From positions 124,001 to 188,000 of the forward strand of contig NZ_JBLWFK010000007.1 of assembly GCF_048323675.1 (NCBI RefSeq): 64,000 nucleotides of DNA, read 5' to 3'. The notes beneath the pieces are model-generated. The model saw nothing but the letters and a program-made list of their open reading frames with translations. It ran no database searches and was not told the DNA's origin. Every line of letters starts with the position of its first letter. The first letter of the stretch is position 1. The translations under genes and the position numbers were made by a program. Below are positions 35,932 through 45,103 of this stretch, piece after piece. Source of the stretch: Mangrovimicrobium sp048323675 (GTDB lineage: Bacteria > Pseudomonadota > Gammaproteobacteria > Pseudomonadales > Halieaceae).

Positions 35932-37746
35932 CTATGGAATGCTTACCGTCGTGGCCGCGTTGCGAATAGCTTGCCAGCACCCGAGGGAACCGGCAAACCC
36001 GGCAAGATTACTGCGAAAGAGCTCGATAATTTCGCTCACGTCCAGCCCCTCGGGAATACTGGCCAAATCCCCGAGGGCAGCCGGCACCTGCATCGCGTCG
36101 CCCACCTGCCGGACGCTCTGTTCCAGCCAGTCCTGCCAACCCGGCGGCCGAATCATGCCATCCTGCAGTAATCTGTTGAGTCGACTATATTCATCGCTCT
36201 GGGCTTCCGCCACCTCCTTGCGGAACTCCATCTCCAGTCCTTTATCGCTGGTCTCCGAGAGCTGCCGCATTAATGCAGCCAGCGAATTCAACCGGCTTTG
36301 CGGTGTAATGCCTTCGTCGTAAACCGTTCGGTCGGTGACATACTTGTTGATGTTGAGTTTGCCCTTGCCATCGCTGGGGGCGGGATTCGGGTCGCCCTGG
36401 CGCTGCTCGATCGGGATATGCGGCACGCTCCAGGCGTATTCCAGCACGGCCGAATGCGGGTGCAGGTATTCGGTTATTGCGCCAAACAGGTAGTCCTCGC
36501 CGCGGAAGACGGGGAAATAGGGCGGCAGCAAAGCTGTGTTGTCGAGACCGCTCACCTGCGAGATTACCGCCAGCTTGCTGAACAGAGGCTGGGTCTGGCC
36601 GAGCCAGTAACAGCGACTTTGCAGCGCGCCTCCGACACCGCCATTAAAATCCAGCAGGCGTTTGCTGGAGCGGGCGTCCAGGGTATAGAGCCACTCCGTG
36701 CCGGGCGTCCCGGGATCGCCAACGGTGCCGGACTGGGTGATCAGCACCGGAGAGTCGGCGCTCCACTGGCTGAGGTAGGCATTGTTGGCGCCCGCGAGGT
36801 CTGTAGCCTGCAGCGGCTGGCCGGTGAGCTGCTTCAGGGCCTGGCCCATGGTGAGACCGAGGCAGGAGGCATGGCCGTTGAGGGGGTCGAATTCGGTCCT
36901 CGTCGTGCGGGCTTCCATTTCCTGGGTATTCGAGTAGAAGTCCACCTCCCGTTCGCGCTGTCCGAAGCCAACACCGTGTTCCTTGTGGGGCGACTCCACC
37001 GCGAGGCAGAGGACGTCATCGTCCATTACGATGGCGCGGCGGCCCACGGAGAGCAGCAGGCAGAGGTTGCGGGCAAGGCCGTAGGTCTTCTCGCCGGCCC
37101 AGCGCTCGCGGTCGACCAGGAAGCGGATGGCTTCCTCCTGCTGGGGTAATTCGGCGATCAGGTCGTCCATCAGCTGGCGGGCTTCCGCGGCGCCGAAGTA
37201 GCGCATGTTGCGCGGCGATGTCAGGTTGAACTGCTCCACCGCCTCGCGGTTGCGTTCGGCATTGCCGCTGTCGCGGGAATCGTCGATGAGGAAGATGGCC
37301 TCGTGGCGGCTGAGGTTGCTCGAGCGCAGCATGGTCTCCAGCAGTCGCTCTACTGCCGCCGGGCGGTCGCAGGTGATGATGAAGGCGCGGGTGGCGGGGC
37401 GGTCCACCGCCGGTGGTACTGCGGTGTTCAGTCGCGCGCAGGCGGCCTCGGCACTCACCATCAGTCCGGCGTCACGAACCATGCCGAGCACGTTCATTAC
37501 ATCGGCTTGCTGGCCGGCGAGTTCGGGAATGCTACTGACAAGAACCGCGGCGTGGCCTGGCAGGGTGCGGAAAACCCGGCACATCTGCAAGCTTTGCGCG
37601 ACCGGTGGCGCCACCAGGAACTGGGCGCCGCTTTCGCGGTTGATCAGCAGTACCCCGCCATTGCTCATGTTGACCGCCTCGCACTCGGCGAAGGCGAAAA
37701 GACCCGACGGGGCGGGGCTGTTGGTGGCGGTGGTGCTGTCTGTCAT
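35932..37746 (-). CDS. GT-A-like protein with an N-terminal PqqD-like region
   Basis: A 604-residue protein. Residues 22-100 (VLLINRESGAQFLV, LAGQQADVMNVLGMVRDAGLM) have the length and pattern of a PqqD-like winged-helix domain. Residues 120-330 look like a GT-A nucleotide-diphospho-sugar fold: FIITCDRPAAVERLLETML, LIDDSRDSGNAERNREAV, the Lys/Arg-rich TYGLARNLCLLLSV and the metal-binding AIVMDDDVLCL (D242-D244). The remainder is mixed helical, with FRGEDYLFGAITEYLHPHS resembling a late GT2 motif. It is the first gene after pdxA (72 bp), leftward like pdxA, so it may share that transcript. The family is not one I recognise. Confidence 0.55.
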   Translation of the reverse strand: MTDSTTATNSPAPSGLFAFAECEAVNMSNGGVLLINRESGAQFLVAPPVAQSLQMCRVFRTLPGHAAVLVSSIPELAGQQADVMNVLGMVRDAGLMVSAEAACARLNTAVPPAVDRPATRAFIITCDRPAAVERLLETMLRSSNLSRHEAIFLIDDSRDSGNAERNREAVEQFNLTSPRNMRYFGAAEARQLMDDLIAELPQQEEAIRFLVDRERWAGEKTYGLARNLCLLLSVGRRAIVMDDDVLCLAVESPHKEHGVGFGQREREVDFYSNTQEMEARTTRTEFDPLNGHASCLGLTMGQALKQLTGQPLQATDLAGANNAYLSQWSADSPVLITQSGTVGDPGTPGTEWLYTLDARSSKRLLDFNGGVGGALQSRCYWLGQTQPLFSKLAVISQVSGLDNTALLPPYFPVFRGEDYLFGAITEYLHPHSAVLEYAWSVPHIPIEQRQGDPNPAPSDGKGKLNINKYVTDRTVYDEGITPQSRLNSLAALMRQLSETSDKGLEMEFRKEVAEAQSDEYSRLNRLLQDGMIRPPGWQDWLEQSVRQVGDAMQVPAALGDLASIPEGLDVSEIIELFRSNLAGFAGSLGCWQAIRNAATTVSIP

Positions 37747-37818
37747 GGGGGTGCAAATGGGCTGGAAAATAAGCCGCCCATTCTAGGGGGGCACTGTAGG
37801 GCTGTAAACCGCCGCGGC

Positions 37819-38814
37819 TCAGCTCGCTGCGGCGTTGTGCGCCAGCCGGACGGCCAGTTCGAGCGCCGCCAGCATGCTGCCCATATCGGCCCGCCCGCTG
37901 CCGGCCAGGTCCAGCGCGGTACCGTGATCGACAGAGGTGCGGATGATCGGCAGGCCGAGGGTGATATTTACCGCATTGCCAAAGCCGGCATACTTGAGCA
38001 CCGGGAGGCCCTGGTCGTGGAACATGGCGAAGACCGCATCGCTGGCGTCCAGCAGCTTGGGGTTGAACGCGGTATCGGCAGGGTGCGGGCCGCTCAGCTG
38101 CAGGCCCTGTGCCCGCAACTGCTTCAGTGCGGGGATGATCACATCCAGTTCCTCGCGCCCCAGGTGGCCGCTTTCCCCGGCATGGGGGTTGAGGCCGAGC
38201 ACGGCAATACGCGGCTGCGGGATGGCAAATTTCCGCTGCAGGTCGCGGTGCAGGATGTGCAGGGTCTGCGCCAGCAGGTCCCCGGTAATTGCATCGGGCA
38301 CCTCGCGCAGCGGCAGGTGGGTGGTCGCCAGGGCCACCCGCAGGGTATCCGCCACCAGCATCATGACCACGCGGGGCGTTGCGGTGCGTTCGGCCAGCAG
38401 TTCGGTATGGCCGGAGAAGGGGATGCCGGCATCATTGATGATCGACTTTTGTACCGGCGCGGTGACCATGGCGGCAAAGGTGCCGTCGAGGCAGGCATCC
38501 ACCGCCCGCTCGAGAGTTTCCACGACATAAGGCGCGTTCGCGGCGCTCAACCTGCCCGCTGTGCAGGGTTCTGCCAGCCCTATGGGCAGCACCGGCAATG
38601 TCCCGGGCCGGTGGGCGGTCGAAGGCGCGGAGGGGTCGAAGGTGCTGAGGGTGACGTCGAGGCCGAGCAGTGTTGCCCGCTGCTGCAGCAGGCCGGGGTC
38701 GCCAATGGCGACCAGCTGTGCTGCCCAGGGCTTGCCGGCAGCAGCCAGGGTGACATCGGGGCCGATGCCGGCGGGTTCACCGCAGGTGATGGCGATACGG
38801 GGTATCGTTGCCAT
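37819..38814 (-). CDS. pdxA: 4-hydroxythreonine-4-phosphate dehydrogenase
   Basis: Vitamin B6 biosynthesis enzyme that oxidises 4-phosphohydroxy-L-threonine with NAD. The 331 residues match the family. The start PRIAITCGEPAGIGPDV, the metal-binding His residues in FSGHTELLAE, LNPHAGESGHLGREE and RTSVDHGTALDLAG, and the substrate loop VMMLVADTLRVALATTHLPL (split in two strands) are all present. It lies 33 bp after surA. In the standard operon rsmA would follow directly; here the glycan island follows instead. Confidence 0.96.
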   Translation of the reverse strand: MATIPRIAITCGEPAGIGPDVTLAAAGKPWAAQLVAIGDPGLLQQRATLLGLDVTLSTFDPSAPSTAHRPGTLPVLPIGLAEPCTAGRLSAANAPYVVETLERAVDACLDGTFAAMVTAPVQKSIINDAGIPFSGHTELLAERTATPRVVMMLVADTLRVALATTHLPLREVPDAITGDLLAQTLHILHRDLQRKFAIPQPRIAVLGLNPHAGESGHLGREELDVIIPALKQLRAQGLQLSGPHPADTAFNPKLLDASDAVFAMFHDQGLPVLKYAGFGNAVNITLGLPIIRTSVDHGTALDLAGSGRADMGSMLAALELAVRLAHNAAAS

Positions 38815-38847
38815 GCTCAGCCAGCCGGGGCGCTGCGCGCCCCGTCC

Positions 38848-40125
38848 TCACTTGATATCGACAAATGCCTCATCGCGAATCTGCTGCAGCCAGGCGTCCA
38901 GTTCTTCCTGGTATTTGCGCTGGTGAAGGTAGTTCATGGCCATGTTCTGGCGGGCGCGCTCGGTCATGTCCTGCTCCCGGCGATCCTCCACCTCCAGGAT
39001 GTGCCAGCCGAACTGGGTGCGAATCGGCTGGGAGATATCGCCGATGGGGGTGTCGTTCATGGCCTTCTCGAACTCCGGCACCATCTGTCCCGGCATGGTC
39101 CAGCCCAGCTCGCCGCCCTCCTGGGCGGAGCCGATGTCCTCGGAATACTGGCGGGCGAGGGTGGCGAAATCCTCGCCCTCCTCGATCCGGGTGCGCAGGT
39201 CGGCGACTTTCTGCCGGGCCTGCTCATCGCTGAGGATTTCCGAGGGCTTGAGCAGGATGTGCCGGACCTTGGTCTGTTTGACCAGCATCTGGCCGCCGCC
39301 GCGCTGCTCGGCGAGGTTGATCAGGTGGAAGCCGCTGTCGGACTGGATCACGTCGGAGGTGTCGCCGACCTGCAGGCTGGGTACCACATCGGCGAACAGC
39401 GAGGGAATGTCGTCGGCCTTGCGCCAGCCGAGGCTACCGCCGGTAAAGGTATAGGACCCCGGGGTGCTCACGGCCTTGTCGAAGGGCTTGCCGGCGCGAA
39501 TTTCCCCGAGCACCTCTTCGGCGTAGGCTCGGGTGCGCTGCACCTGGTCTTCGGTGGCATCGGGTGAGACCGGCAGCAGGGCGTGCAGGATGAGGTACTC
39601 CGGCTGGGTCAGTTTCTGGCCGTCCGCGGTGGCCAGGAAGTTGTCGACTTCCTGTTCGGTAATCTCGATGCGCTGGTTGACGTTGCCCTGCTGCACCCGC
39701 TGGATGATCATTTCCTTGCGGATGTTGGCCCGGGCCTCGTTGTACGACTGGCCCTGTTGCTCGAGCGCGGCGCGGAATTGCTCGAGGTCCATGCCGTTCT
39801 GGGCGGCAATCCGGCCCATGGCCTCGTTGAGCTGGGCGTCGCTGATGCGCACGCCGACCCGCTGGCCCATCTGCAGCTGGATGCTTTCGAGGATCAGGCG
39901 ATCGAGGGTCTCGCGGATGATTTCGTCTTCCGGGGGCATCTCCACGCCGGCTGATTCCAGGTTGCCCTTGACGGTTGCGACCCGCTCGCGCAGCTCGCTG
40001 GCCATCACCACGTCGTCCTCGACGATGGCGACAACCTGGTCGAGCATCACTGTTTCAGCCTGTGTTGTTCCCGCCAGCAGCGTGCCAAACAGGCAGGCGC
40101 TGAGCAGGTAGCGTTTAATATTCAC
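38848..40125 (-). CDS. surA: Periplasmic chaperone and peptidyl-prolyl isomerase
   Basis: Folds outer-membrane beta-barrel proteins, including LptD, on their way to the BAM complex. The 425 residues have a signal peptide (MNIKRYLLSACLFGTLLAG, cleavage after TTQA), the SurA N-terminal chaperone domain (DQVVAIVEDDVVMASELRERV, split helices), two parvulin domains (EYLILHALLPVS and VRHILLKPSEILSDEQAR) and the C-terminal helix. The second parvulin domain shows GGELGWTMPGQMVPEFE and FGWHILEVEDRR. Its start overlaps the end of lptD by 11 bp, so the two are coupled. Confidence 0.96.
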   Translation of the reverse strand: MNIKRYLLSACLFGTLLAGTTQAETVMLDQVVAIVEDDVVMASELRERVATVKGNLESAGVEMPPEDEIIRETLDRLILESIQLQMGQRVGVRISDAQLNEAMGRIAAQNGMDLEQFRAALEQQGQSYNEARANIRKEMIIQRVQQGNVNQRIEITEQEVDNFLATADGQKLTQPEYLILHALLPVSPDATEDQVQRTRAYAEEVLGEIRAGKPFDKAVSTPGSYTFTGGSLGWRKADDIPSLFADVVPSLQVGDTSDVIQSDSGFHLINLAEQRGGGQMLVKQTKVRHILLKPSEILSDEQARQKVADLRTRIEEGEDFATLARQYSEDIGSAQEGGELGWTMPGQMVPEFEKAMNDTPIGDISQPIRTQFGWHILEVEDRREQDMTERARQNMAMNYLHQRKYQEELDAWLQQIRDEAFVDIK

Positions 40126-42508
40126 TGTCGACGAACCCTCGAATCATGTCTCTCATCAGGCTGCTGGCGCGGTTGCCAAAGCCGCCCATGCCCTTGAGTA
40201 CGATCTGGATCTGGATGGATTTTTCCCGCTCGAGCTGCGGATCGTTGAAGTCCGTCAGCGGGCCGGTGGTGTCATTGTCGTAGTAGCGCAGGTGCAGCAG
40301 GCGAACTTTCCAGCAGCAGCTATCATATTCCACGCCGAACATATCTTCCACGCTGGTATTGGCTTCCATCGAGTAGTTGATGGCGCCGAACACCCGCCAG
40401 TTGCGGCTCAGCGGCAGGTAGGTGGAGAAGTGCGCCTGTTCGGTGTCGTTCTGGTTCTCGTTGATCGTGGTCAGCGGGCGGCGGTAGTTATAGCCGACGT
40501 TGACGATGGTGTTGCCCCCGGGGGTGTAGCTGGCGATGACGTTGCTGGAGTTCATCTGGTCGCTGTAGGGGTCCCACACCGCGCTGCCGCGGATACTGAA
40601 ATTCTCCATCGGGAAGAAGCCGATCTCGCCGGCCAGCTCCGAATCGCCGTTGTCCAGCGGGGGCTGGGCCCGGCCGAGGCGGACTTCGCGGTCGCGGAAA
40701 TAGAAGATCTGGCCGATGCTGGCGTAGAACTCCTCGCGGCCGTCCTCGGCGTCGATGAAGCGGCTGGTCAGGCCCACCGAGAGCTGGTTGGCGTCATCGA
40801 TCCGGTCGTGGCCGGAGAAACGCGTCTCCCGGAACAGCTGGTTGTAGGTGAAGGTCAGTTCCGCGCTGTCGAAGTCCGGCTGGTCGGTCTGTTCCTCGTA
40901 GCCGCTGTACAGGTAGTACAGGCGCGGTTCCACCGTCTGCAGCATGTTCTTGCCCACCAGTGTCGTCATGCGGTCGAAGAACAGCCCGCCGTCCACGCTG
41001 GCCATCGGCGACCCGGTGTCCGGGTTGTTGTCCGGGAAGCTCGCGTGGTCGTTGAGGTCGTAGGTGACGTAGCGGTATTTCGCGGTGGGTCGCAGGAAGC
41101 CGTAACTCCACTGCATGGGATAGGCCGCACCGGCCTCGGAGTAGAGGCGGGCGCCGGTGACGCGATTGTCGTCGCTGTCGAAATTCGAGTACTGGGCGAA
41201 CACGATCGGGCTGAATTCGAAGGGAGTCCCGTCGGGGCGGTAGTTTGCCGACAGCTGGGGCAGCTTCTTGTAGTCGTTGCTGATGTCGTCCGCCAGGCTC
41301 TGGAACTGTTGCGCCTCGAGGTTGACCAGCCAGCGGTCGCCCAGGTAGTCGAGGCTGCCCAGCTGCAGCAGTGCGGTGCGGCGCCGGGAGTCGAGGCTGG
41401 AACTGTCCAGGTCCTTCATGTAATTGACGTCGCTGGCCTTGCTGTAGTCGATGGTTGAGCGCAGGCGGTTGTCCGCAAACAGGCCCTTCTGCCGCACCAG
41501 CATCAGCCAGCGGTCGTGGCTGTCGTCGGGAAAGTCGTCGGCGTAGCTCTTGTCGTCCGAGATCCAGGCACCGCCGACTTCCCAGCTGCCGACCAGCGGG
41601 TGCAGGTAGCGTGCGGTGGCCTCGTGGCTGAAGCCGCGCTCCTCGATATAGCGCGGGGCATAGAGCAGATCGTAGTTGGGTGCCAGGTTGAAATACACCG
41701 GCACCGAAATGTCCACGCCGCCCTTGGTGTCCGAGCCGAAGTCCGGCCACAGGAAGCCGGTGCGGCGGCGGTCATCCATCGGGAACTGCAGCCAGGGCGA
41801 ATAGAACACCGGGATGTCGGCGACTTCGATCCGCGCGTGGTAGGCGGTGGCGAGCCCTTCCTCGGTGTCCAGTTCCAGTTCGCTGGCGCGAATCATCCAG
41901 TCGTTGTCCTCCGGTGCACAGTAGGTGATACGACCGTTGTGCACGTGGAGAATTCCCTCGCTGTCGCGTTCCAGCAGGTCTGCCGTGCCGCGCATGTGCT
42001 GGGCGTGCAATACGAACTGGCTGTTGGTCAGGCTCGCTTCGCCGCTCTCCGATTCGATGTGGGCGGAGTCGCCCTGCAGTAGCAGGCCCGGTTCGCGCAG
42101 GACGATATTGCCTTCCATGTCGCCGGAACGCTGGTCCCGGTCGAGGGTGGCACGGTCCGCGCTCAGCCGGCGATAGCCCTGGGTGACTTCGACGCCGCCG
42201 GTGAATTCGGCGGTGCCTTCGCGAATCTCGGAGCTGGTGGAGCGGGCGTCGATATCGGACCGCTCCGGGGACTTGCTGCGGTCCTCGTTGCGCAGGGGGT
42301 CGAGGTAGGTGCCGCCGCACTTGATGCAGCGGGCATCGCGCAGGGCTTCGGGCACGTCCCCGGTGGATGCCCAGTCCCGGGTCGCGGCCCCGGTGTCCGG
42401 GTTGCTATCCTGTGCCAGCCCCGGAAGAGACTGTGTCGCCAGGGTGACTGCCAGGCAAAGAGTCTTCAATTTTCGTGTTGCCGTGCTAGGGGCAGTACTG
42501 CGACTCAT
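40115..42508 (-). CDS. lptD: LPS-assembly outer-membrane protein
   Basis: Beta-barrel that inserts lipopolysaccharide into the outer leaflet with LptE. The 797-residue protein has a signal peptide ending PGLAQ, an N-terminal OstA-like domain (ADRATLDRDQRSGDMEGNI, LQGDSAHIESESGEASLTN, split repeats) and a large C-terminal barrel ending near the terminal Tyr. Disulfide cysteines fit the family: C61/C64 near the N-terminus, one in ITYCAPED, and the adjacent pair in YDSCCWKVRL. It is divergent from amgK, and the 107 bp between their start codons carry both promoters. The surface-glycan island downstream in the same direction may feed LPS that this protein exports. Confidence 0.96.
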   Translation of the reverse strand: MSRSTAPSTATRKLKTLCLAVTLATQSLPGLAQDSNPDTGAATRDWASTGDVPEALRDARCIKCGGTYLDPLRNEDRSKSPERSDIDARSTSSEIREGTAEFTGGVEVTQGYRRLSADRATLDRDQRSGDMEGNIVLREPGLLLQGDSAHIESESGEASLTNSQFVLHAQHMRGTADLLERDSEGILHVHNGRITYCAPEDNDWMIRASELELDTEEGLATAYHARIEVADIPVFYSPWLQFPMDDRRRTGFLWPDFGSDTKGGVDISVPVYFNLAPNYDLLYAPRYIEERGFSHEATARYLHPLVGSWEVGGAWISDDKSYADDFPDDSHDRWLMLVRQKGLFADNRLRSTIDYSKASDVNYMKDLDSSSLDSRRRTALLQLGSLDYLGDRWLVNLEAQQFQSLADDISNDYKKLPQLSANYRPDGTPFEFSPIVFAQYSNFDSDDNRVTGARLYSEAGAAYPMQWSYGFLRPTAKYRYVTYDLNDHASFPDNNPDTGSPMASVDGGLFFDRMTTLVGKNMLQTVEPRLYYLYSGYEEQTDQPDFDSAELTFTYNQLFRETRFSGHDRIDDANQLSVGLTSRFIDAEDGREEFYASIGQIFYFRDREVRLGRAQPPLDNGDSELAGEIGFFPMENFSIRGSAVWDPYSDQMNSSNVIASYTPGGNTIVNVGYNYRRPLTTINENQNDTEQAHFSTYLPLSRNWRVFGAINYSMEANTSVEDMFGVEYDSCCWKVRLLHLRYYDNDTTGPLTDFNDPQLEREKSIQIQIVLKGMGGFGNRASSLMRDMIRGFVDSEY

Positions 42509-42615
42509 CTTCTGTCGGGTATTATTTGCAAAAACAAGTGGCGGATTCTAAAGCATCCCCCGTCCCTTGTCCGGAAAAAATGGTCCTTTGGGCCCTGACA
42601 GTGAAGGAGACCGGA

Positions 42616-43644
42616 TTGCCCCCGAGTACGCCCCCAGTAAACCTGCAAGCCTGGGCCTGTTCCGTAGTCGGAAAGACCGGCGGAACGCTGGAAACCGTGG
42701 CGGGGGACGCCAGTAACCGGCGCTATTTCCGCCTGCGCGTTGCCGGCGCGAGCTATATCGCCGTCCACGCCCCGCCCGCGACGGAAAAGAATGCCGAGTT
42801 CCTGGCGGTCCGCCATCACCTGGAGCGCGGTGGTATCCGGGTGCCCGCGCTGCTCGGGGCGGACCTGGACCAGGGCTTCCTGCTGCTCGGGGACCTGGGC
42901 GACCGGCTCCTGTTGCCAGCACTGGCTCCCGCTACAGTGGACGGCTGGTATCGCAAGGGTTGCTCCCTGCTGCTCCAGTTCGCCGCGCTGGGCGATATGC
43001 CGGCGGACTGGCCGCGTTATGACAGTGCGCTGCTCGGGGAGGAACTGGGCCGCTTCCCCGAGTGGTTCGCCGGGCGACTGCTCGGGCACCCGCTGGGGGA
43101 GCAGGGCCTGCGATGCTGGCAGGCACTGTGCGAGGAGTTGCTCAACAGCGCCCTGGAACAGCCCCGGGTGCTGGTGCACCGCGACTTCCACAGCCGCAAC
43201 CTGATGATCCTGGCGGACGGCGAACTGGGGGTGATCGATTTCCAGGACGCGGTGGTCGGGCCGATCACCTACGACCTGGTCTCCCTGTTGCGCGACTGCT
43301 ATGTGCGCTGGCCCGCCGGGCAGGTCGAAAACTGGGCCCGCGAATACCACGGGCTGTTGCGCCAGGAGGGCTGGCTGGCAGGTGTCGATGCGGCGCAGTT
43401 CCTGCGCTGGTTCGACCTGATGGGCCTGCAGCGCCACCTCAAGGTGCTGGGGACCTTTGCCCGTCTCTACCTGCGCGACGGCAAGTCCGCTTACCTCGAC
43501 GACCTGCCGCTGGTGATCGCCTACGTCGAGGAGATCCTGCGCAAGTATCGCGGCGACTGGCCGGCCGCAGCGGCCTTTGCCGACTGGTTCGAGGCGGAAC
43601 TGGGGCCGCTGATCCGGCGCCAGCCCTGGAGTGCGGTGCAATGA
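42616..43644 (+). CDS. amgK: N-acetylmuramate/N-acetylglucosamine 1-kinase (aminoglycoside-phosphotransferase fold)
   Basis: Peptidoglycan recycling kinase that phosphorylates MurNAc or GlcNAc at C1, giving the substrate for MurU. The 342 residues have the phosphotransferase fold: GDASNRRYFRL, the catalytic VLVHRDFHSRNLMI, and the metal-binding LGVIDFQDAVVGPITYDLVSLL (spanning the DFG-like Asp). The start chosen is the TTG at 42616, with a full AAGGAG (42604-42609) six bases upstream. In-frame ATGs at 42526 and 42580 would add 30 or 12 residues without a comparable ribosome binding site. It overlaps murU by 4 bp and faces lptD, as in Pseudomonas. Confidence 0.9.
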   Translation: MPPSTPPVNLQAWACSVVGKTGGTLETVAGDASNRRYFRLRVAGASYIAVHAPPATEKNAEFLAVRHHLERGGIRVPALLGADLDQGFLLLGDLGDRLLLPALAPATVDGWYRKGCSLLLQFAALGDMPADWPRYDSALLGEELGRFPEWFAGRLLGHPLGEQGLRCWQALCEELLNSALEQPRVLVHRDFHSRNLMILADGELGVIDFQDAVVGPITYDLVSLLRDCYVRWPAGQVENWAREYHGLLRQEGWLAGVDAAQFLRWFDLMGLQRHLKVLGTFARLYLRDGKSAYLDDLPLVIAYVEEILRKYRGDWPAAAAFADWFEAELGPLIRRQPWSAVQ

Positions 43645-44333
43645 AGGCGATGATCCTGGCGGCCGGTTTCGGCGAGCGCATGCGACCGCTGACCGAACAC
43701 ACCCCGAAACCCCTGTTGCCGGTGGCGGGGATGCCGCTGATCGAGTTCCATCTCCGCGGGCTCGCGGCGGCGGGGTTCCGGCAACTGGTGATCAATACCT
43801 CCCACCTTGGCCAGCAGATTGTCGACTACTGCGGTGACGGTGCGCGCTGGGAGGTCGAGATCACGTATTCTCGGGAGGACAGCCCCCTCGAGACTGCCGG
43901 CGGTATTCGCGAAGCCCTGCACCTGTTGGGGGAGGCGCCTTTCGCGGTGGTGAACGGCGACGTCTGGTGTGAATTCCCCTTCGCCCGCCTGCGTGAGTAC
44001 CGGCTGGCGAGCTGGGAGACAGCGCACCTGGTGATGGTCGACAGCCCGCCCCAGCATCCGCTGGGCGATTTTACCCTCGACGACAGCGCCAGGCTGAGGT
44101 CCCGCGAGGGCGATAGCGCCGGTTACACCTATGCGGGTATCGCCCTGTTCAGCCCCGAATTTTTTGCCGGGATACCGAGGGGGCGGCTGGCGTTGCGGCC
44201 GCTGCTCGACGCGGCGATCGAAGGTGGCAGCCTCGGGGGTGAGTACTTCGCCGGCGCCTGGGAGGATGTGGGGACGCCGGAACGGCTCGCCGCCCTGGAT
44301 GCGCGCCTGCGCTCAGCCCAATCCGGCGGGTGA
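43641..44333 (+). CDS. murU: N-acetylmuramate alpha-1-phosphate uridylyltransferase
   Basis: Makes UDP-MurNAc from MurNAc-1-P in the fosfomycin-insensitive cell-wall recycling route. The 230-residue nucleotidyltransferase opens MKAMILAAGFGERMRPLTEHTPKPLLPVAG (the pyrophosphorylase signature, split by the Thr-Pro turn). It has VINTSHLGQQI, ETAGGI, FAVVNGDVWCE with the catalytic Asp, and WEDVGTPERL near the C-terminus. The ATG overlaps the amgK stop (ATGA). The amgK-murU pair next to lptD supports this assignment over a glucose-1-phosphate thymidylyltransferase. Confidence 0.93.
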   Translation: MKAMILAAGFGERMRPLTEHTPKPLLPVAGMPLIEFHLRGLAAAGFRQLVINTSHLGQQIVDYCGDGARWEVEITYSREDSPLETAGGIREALHLLGEAPFAVVNGDVWCEFPFARLREYRLASWETAHLVMVDSPPQHPLGDFTLDDSARLRSREGDSAGYTYAGIALFSPEFFAGIPRGRLALRPLLDAAIEGGSLGGEYFAGAWEDVGTPERLAALDARLRSAQSGG

Positions 44334-44392
44334 AGTCAGCTGCCCGGCGCAGTAGAATACGCCCTTTTCCCGACCTGCCGCTGGAGCCGCCC

Positions 44393-45064
44393 ATGGCCGA
44401 CTACCTGATCGCCCCCTCCATTCTCTCCGCCGACTTTGCCCGTCTCGGCGAGGAAGTGGATAACGTTCTCGCCGCTGGCGCGGACATCGTCCACTTCGAC
44501 GTGATGGATAATCATTACGTCCCCAACCTGACCATCGGCCCGATGGTCTGCAAGGCCCTGCGCAAGCACGGGGTGACCGCGCCGATCGACGTGCACCTGA
44601 TGGTCTCCCCGGTGGACCGCCTGATCGGCGATTTCGCCGAGGCCGGCGCCACCTATATCACCTTCCACCCGGACGCCTCCACCCACGTGGACCGTTCGCT
44701 GCAGATGATCCGCGACGCGGGTTGCAAGAGCGGCCTGGTGTTCAACCCGGCGGCGGGGCTGGAGCCGCTGAAGTACGTGATGGACAAGGTCGACATGGTA
44801 CTGCTGATGTCGGTCAACCCGGGTTTTGGCGGCCAGTCCTTTATTCCCGCCACGCTGGACAAGCTGCGCGAGGCGCGGGCCCTGATCGACGCCTCTGGCT
44901 TCGATATCCGGCTGGAGATCGATGGCGGGGTGTCGGCGAAGAATATCGCCGAGATTGCGGCGGCGGGGGCGGATACTTTCGTAGCTGGTTCGGCAATTTT
45001 TAACCAGCCGGATTATGCGGCGGTGATTGCGGAGATGAGGGCTGAGTTGGCCAAGGTCGGCTGA
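44393..45064 (+). CDS. rpe: Ribulose-phosphate 3-epimerase
   Basis: Pentose-phosphate enzyme that interconverts ribulose-5-P and xylulose-5-P. The 223-residue TIM barrel shows YLIAPSILSADFARLGEE, the metal-binding HFDVMDNHYVPNLTIGP (split), DVHLMV, TFHPDAS, SVNPGFGGQSFIP and LEIDGGVSAKNI. The ATG at 44393 has GGAG six bases upstream and gives the family length; the in-frame ATG at 44330 would add 21 unlike residues. In pseudomonads gph follows here; no gph is found between rpe and trpE in this window. Confidence 0.96.
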   Translation: MADYLIAPSILSADFARLGEEVDNVLAAGADIVHFDVMDNHYVPNLTIGPMVCKALRKHGVTAPIDVHLMVSPVDRLIGDFAEAGATYITFHPDASTHVDRSLQMIRDAGCKSGLVFNPAAGLEPLKYVMDKVDMVLLMSVNPGFGGQSFIPATLDKLREARALIDASGFDIRLEIDGGVSAKNIAEIAAAGADTFVAGSAIFNQPDYAAVIAEMRAELAKVG

Positions 45065-45103
45065 TATTTGAGTGTTGTAGTGGCGGTGCTGGTAGATTCT
45101 AGC

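Noticed and set aside
37303..39567. 754-residue plus-strand open frame over pdxA and surA
   Set aside because: The minus strand encodes PdxA and SurA with all motifs; the long opposite frame is a composition effect.
40292..41458. 388-residue plus-strand open frame inside lptD
   Set aside because: Antisense shadow of the LptD barrel region; the residue pattern is Val/Ala/Gly-rich noise.
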